This document shows positions 13,974 to 15,312 of a DNA stretch of 15,312 nucleotides, piece after piece. The stretch is from SZAS-7 sp964514655 (lineage in GTDB: Bacteria; Chlamydiota; Chlamydiia; Chlamydiales; FEN-1388), in contig CAZEQY010000038.1 in assembly GCA_964514655.1 (NCBI GenBank), positions 1-15,312 of the forward strand. Reading direction: 5' to 3'. Positions within the stretch are counted from its first letter, which is position 1; every line of letters starts with the position of its first letter. A model generated the notes under the pieces. The model did no database searches. It was given only the letters and a program-made list of their open reading frames with translations, and had not been told where the DNA came from. Both the position numbers and the translations under genes were made by a program.

Positions 13974-13999
13974 ATTAAAACAACTAAATTTGATATATT
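13971..13999 (+). promoter_or_regulatory. Possible promoter of the gene at 14023
   Basis: TAGATT (13971-13976), a 17-base spacer and TATATT (13994-13999). It repeats the arrangement seen before 12336. If this promoter is used, transcription begins near 14006, and the dyad at 13993-14024 acts as DNA rather than as an RNA hairpin. Confidence 0.3.
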
Positions 14000-14024
14000 T
14001 TCTCCTTTAATTAAGGAAATATAT
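13993..14024 (+). promoter_or_regulatory. Dyad overlapping the ribosome binding site of the gene at 14023
   Basis: ATATATTT (13993-14000) and CCTT (14004-14007) are complementary to AAGGAAATATAT (14013-14024), with a 3-base bulge. The right arm contains the Shine-Dalgarno sequence AAGGAA and the first two bases of the ATG at 14023. In a transcript starting upstream of 13993 this would hide the ribosome binding site. Confidence 0.35.
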
Positions 14025-14955
14025 GGAACCATCAGGTCGTGTAAGAATTGTCCTCTCACTAGATAGTCACCATACAAATGCAGAGGAGATGGCGGTAACA
14101 ACCGCTCTTTCCAAAATCGACCCTAAGGAAAATATTGTTTGTCTTCTAGAGAGCAGGTTGATAGAGACTAAAGAACTTAACCAATATTCAATAGAACTTT
14201 TGGCAAGTGATAACAAGCTTTCTACATCGACAGCCCTCCAGTTACTCATGGATAGCTGCTTAGTTACTCGTGCCCGTTCCTATCTCGGAGATATACTTGC
14301 TGGTATTTATACGGATCCATATCTAAAGCTTTTATTTGAAAAAGACCACTTTGCATCATACTCACCTCAAAAAAAGGGCTTTTGTGAAGAAGGCTCTAGC
14401 CAGGCATTTTCGCTTAAAAACTTGGCACCGGAGCATGTACAAGTCATCAATCTAGTAAAGGCTTTGTTTCGCATCCTTGATGATACACTTCCCCATCAGC
14501 CCGTAGAGCAAAAGGAACGATTCTTTGAAGCGCAAATTAAGGCATGCCTAGCTGCAATTACTCCTTTAAAATGGGAAGTTATGTCATATATTGCAGAAGC
14601 TCTTGCAGTAATTAAAATTGAACAGGTTCAAAAAACCAACCCAAAAGGCGAGCTCACCCTTGATGATGTTAAGGAACTACTTTATGGCCCTGAAGGACTT
14701 TCAGGAACGAAACTTACACAGCTAACAATAACAATGCGATCAAAGTTTCAAGTGGAAAAAATTATCCGTGTAATTTCCCAAGTACTGCTTAGCGCCCCAC
14801 AAAAAGAACCTCCAATCTTTGTAGTTCGAGTAGGTGCTGACCACAAAGATGATCTCCTATCCGGTTTACAAAAACAATTTGGCAACGACTCTATACGAGT
14901 AGTTGATCTACTTGGAAAACCCCTCAAAACTATGATCAAGCTAATCAAGTGTTAA
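14023..14955 (+). CDS. Orphan 310-residue protein
   Basis: I do not recognise this protein. It is soluble, without signal peptide or membrane helix. The N-terminus VRIVLSLDSHHTNAEEMAV (7-25) followed by IVCLLES, and the C-terminal VVRVGADHKDDLLSGLQKQF (272-291), recall the histidine-rich ends of the TraB/ChaN-like fold, where a strand is followed by a conserved GxxH near the C-terminus. That likeness is weak and unproven. The middle is helical, with a variable polar linker near residues 103-122. The start is supported by AAGGAA at 14013-14018. A small gene follows after 24 bases with its own ribosome binding site, so the two likely form an operon. Confidence 0.7.
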   Translation: MEPSGRVRIVLSLDSHHTNAEEMAVTTALSKIDPKENIVCLLESRLIETKELNQYSIELLASDNKLSTSTALQLLMDSCLVTRARSYLGDILAGIYTDPYLKLLFEKDHFASYSPQKKGFCEEGSSQAFSLKNLAPEHVQVINLVKALFRILDDTLPHQPVEQKERFFEAQIKACLAAITPLKWEVMSYIAEALAVIKIEQVQKTNPKGELTLDDVKELLYGPEGLSGTKLTQLTITMRSKFQVEKIIRVISQVLLSAPQKEPPIFVVRVGADHKDDLLSGLQKQFGNDSIRVVDLLGKPLKTMIKLIKC

Positions 14956-14979
14956 ATTAAAATCAGGAAAAAAAATATT

Positions 14980-15261
14980 ATGAATTCTTTGGCAACTAGA
15001 CTTGCAGCAACCTCCGTCACGCCACTAGAACTGAAAAGAACTGAATGGTATCAAAAAGAATCAGAATTAGTTGCAAAAATAGCAAAAAGCCTAACAAATC
15101 AAGCAAATGCAGATGAAGTACGTACAGCTGTTTCTGAGCTGATGTCAAAGCAACGAGATCGCTTGCAGGGCGCTGATAGTGAGAAAAAAATTGACCTCGT
15201 CCATGCAAGGTTTTGTACCTATTTAGCTGTGGCACTTTCCCCCTTATCAAAAGGCGATTGA
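14980..15261 (+). CDS. Small helical orphan protein
   Basis: This 93-residue protein has no family I recognise. It is soluble and mostly helical, with charged and hydrophobic residues alternating across residues 18-80 (around EWYQKESELVAKIAKSL and SELMSKQRDRL). The size and helical character would fit a small chaperone, an adaptor or the partner of the gene just upstream, but nothing shows this directly. AGGA at 14965-14968 serves as ribosome binding site for the ATG at 14980. The stop at 15259-15261 is followed by a weak hairpin. Confidence 0.65.
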   Translation: MNSLATRLAATSVTPLELKRTEWYQKESELVAKIAKSLTNQANADEVRTAVSELMSKQRDRLQGADSEKKIDLVHARFCTYLAVALSPLSKGD

Positions 15262-15267
15262 GGTGGT

Positions 15268-15290
15268 AGGCGTTTTCTGGACAGAAACCT
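15268..15290 (+). terminator. Weak hairpin after the last gene
   Basis: GTTTTCTG (15272-15279) and CAGAAAC (15282-15288) pair with one bulged T and a 2-base gap, too small a loop unless the inner pairs open. It lies just after the stop at 15261. No strong uridine tract follows, so this is a tentative terminator. Confidence 0.25.
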
Positions 15291-15312
15291 AAGTTAATAA
15301 ATTTGACCTCCG

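Overview
The window looks like chromosomal DNA of an obligate intracellular, probably amoeba-associated, bacterium. I favour a Chlamydiota lineage outside the Chlamydiaceae. The basis is inference: moderate to low GC, small orphan proteins with no family I recognise, a rluD-type gene next to a small conserved-looking gene (from memory this resembles the C. trachomatis CT658/CT659 neighbourhood; to be checked), and above all a gene whose C-terminal half reads as a eukaryotic-type HECT ubiquitin ligase. No rRNA, tRNA, CRISPR array, transposase or integrase was seen.

Layout from left to right. (1) 1-173 is a leader with an imperfect direct repeat. (2) 174-1879 (+) is a two-gene ABC-2 exporter, ATPase then permease, overlapping by ATGA. 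(3) 1930-3927 (+) encodes a 665-residue HECT-domain protein with its own promoter and a strong ribosome binding site. (4) 3929-4642 (-) encodes an exported NlpC/P60-like cysteine peptidase that meets the HECT gene tail to tail, one base apart. (5) 9436-4749 (-) is a tightly overlapping operon in the order ybhG, ybhF, ybhS, ybhR: membrane-fusion adaptor, tandem ABC ATPase and two ABC-2 permeases. (6) 11013-9543 (-) is a housekeeping cluster: a small 82-residue protein, an RluD-type 23S pseudouridine synthase starting at GTG, and the KH-domain RNA chaperone KhpA. (7) 11092-13070 (+) holds a methyltransferase-like protein with a hydrophobic N-terminus and a basic orphan protein with a disordered N-terminus. 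(8) 13451-13113 (-) is a small exported protein, converging on the previous gene at a hairpin terminator. (9) 13452-13781 is a 330-base non-coding stretch. (10) 13782-15261 (+) holds a two-helix membrane peptide and two orphan genes.

How the parts fit. The two ABC systems, the peptidase and the RNA-modification genes are ordinary cell functions. The HECT gene, the basic 244-residue orphan and possibly the methyltransferase-like gene look like accessory host-interaction genes placed between them. A HECT protein has no substrate system inside a bacterium, so if active it should act in the host cytosol with host E1, host E2 and host ubiquitin. That makes 1930-3927 the prime candidate for an undescribed effector. 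No secretion machinery lies inside the window.
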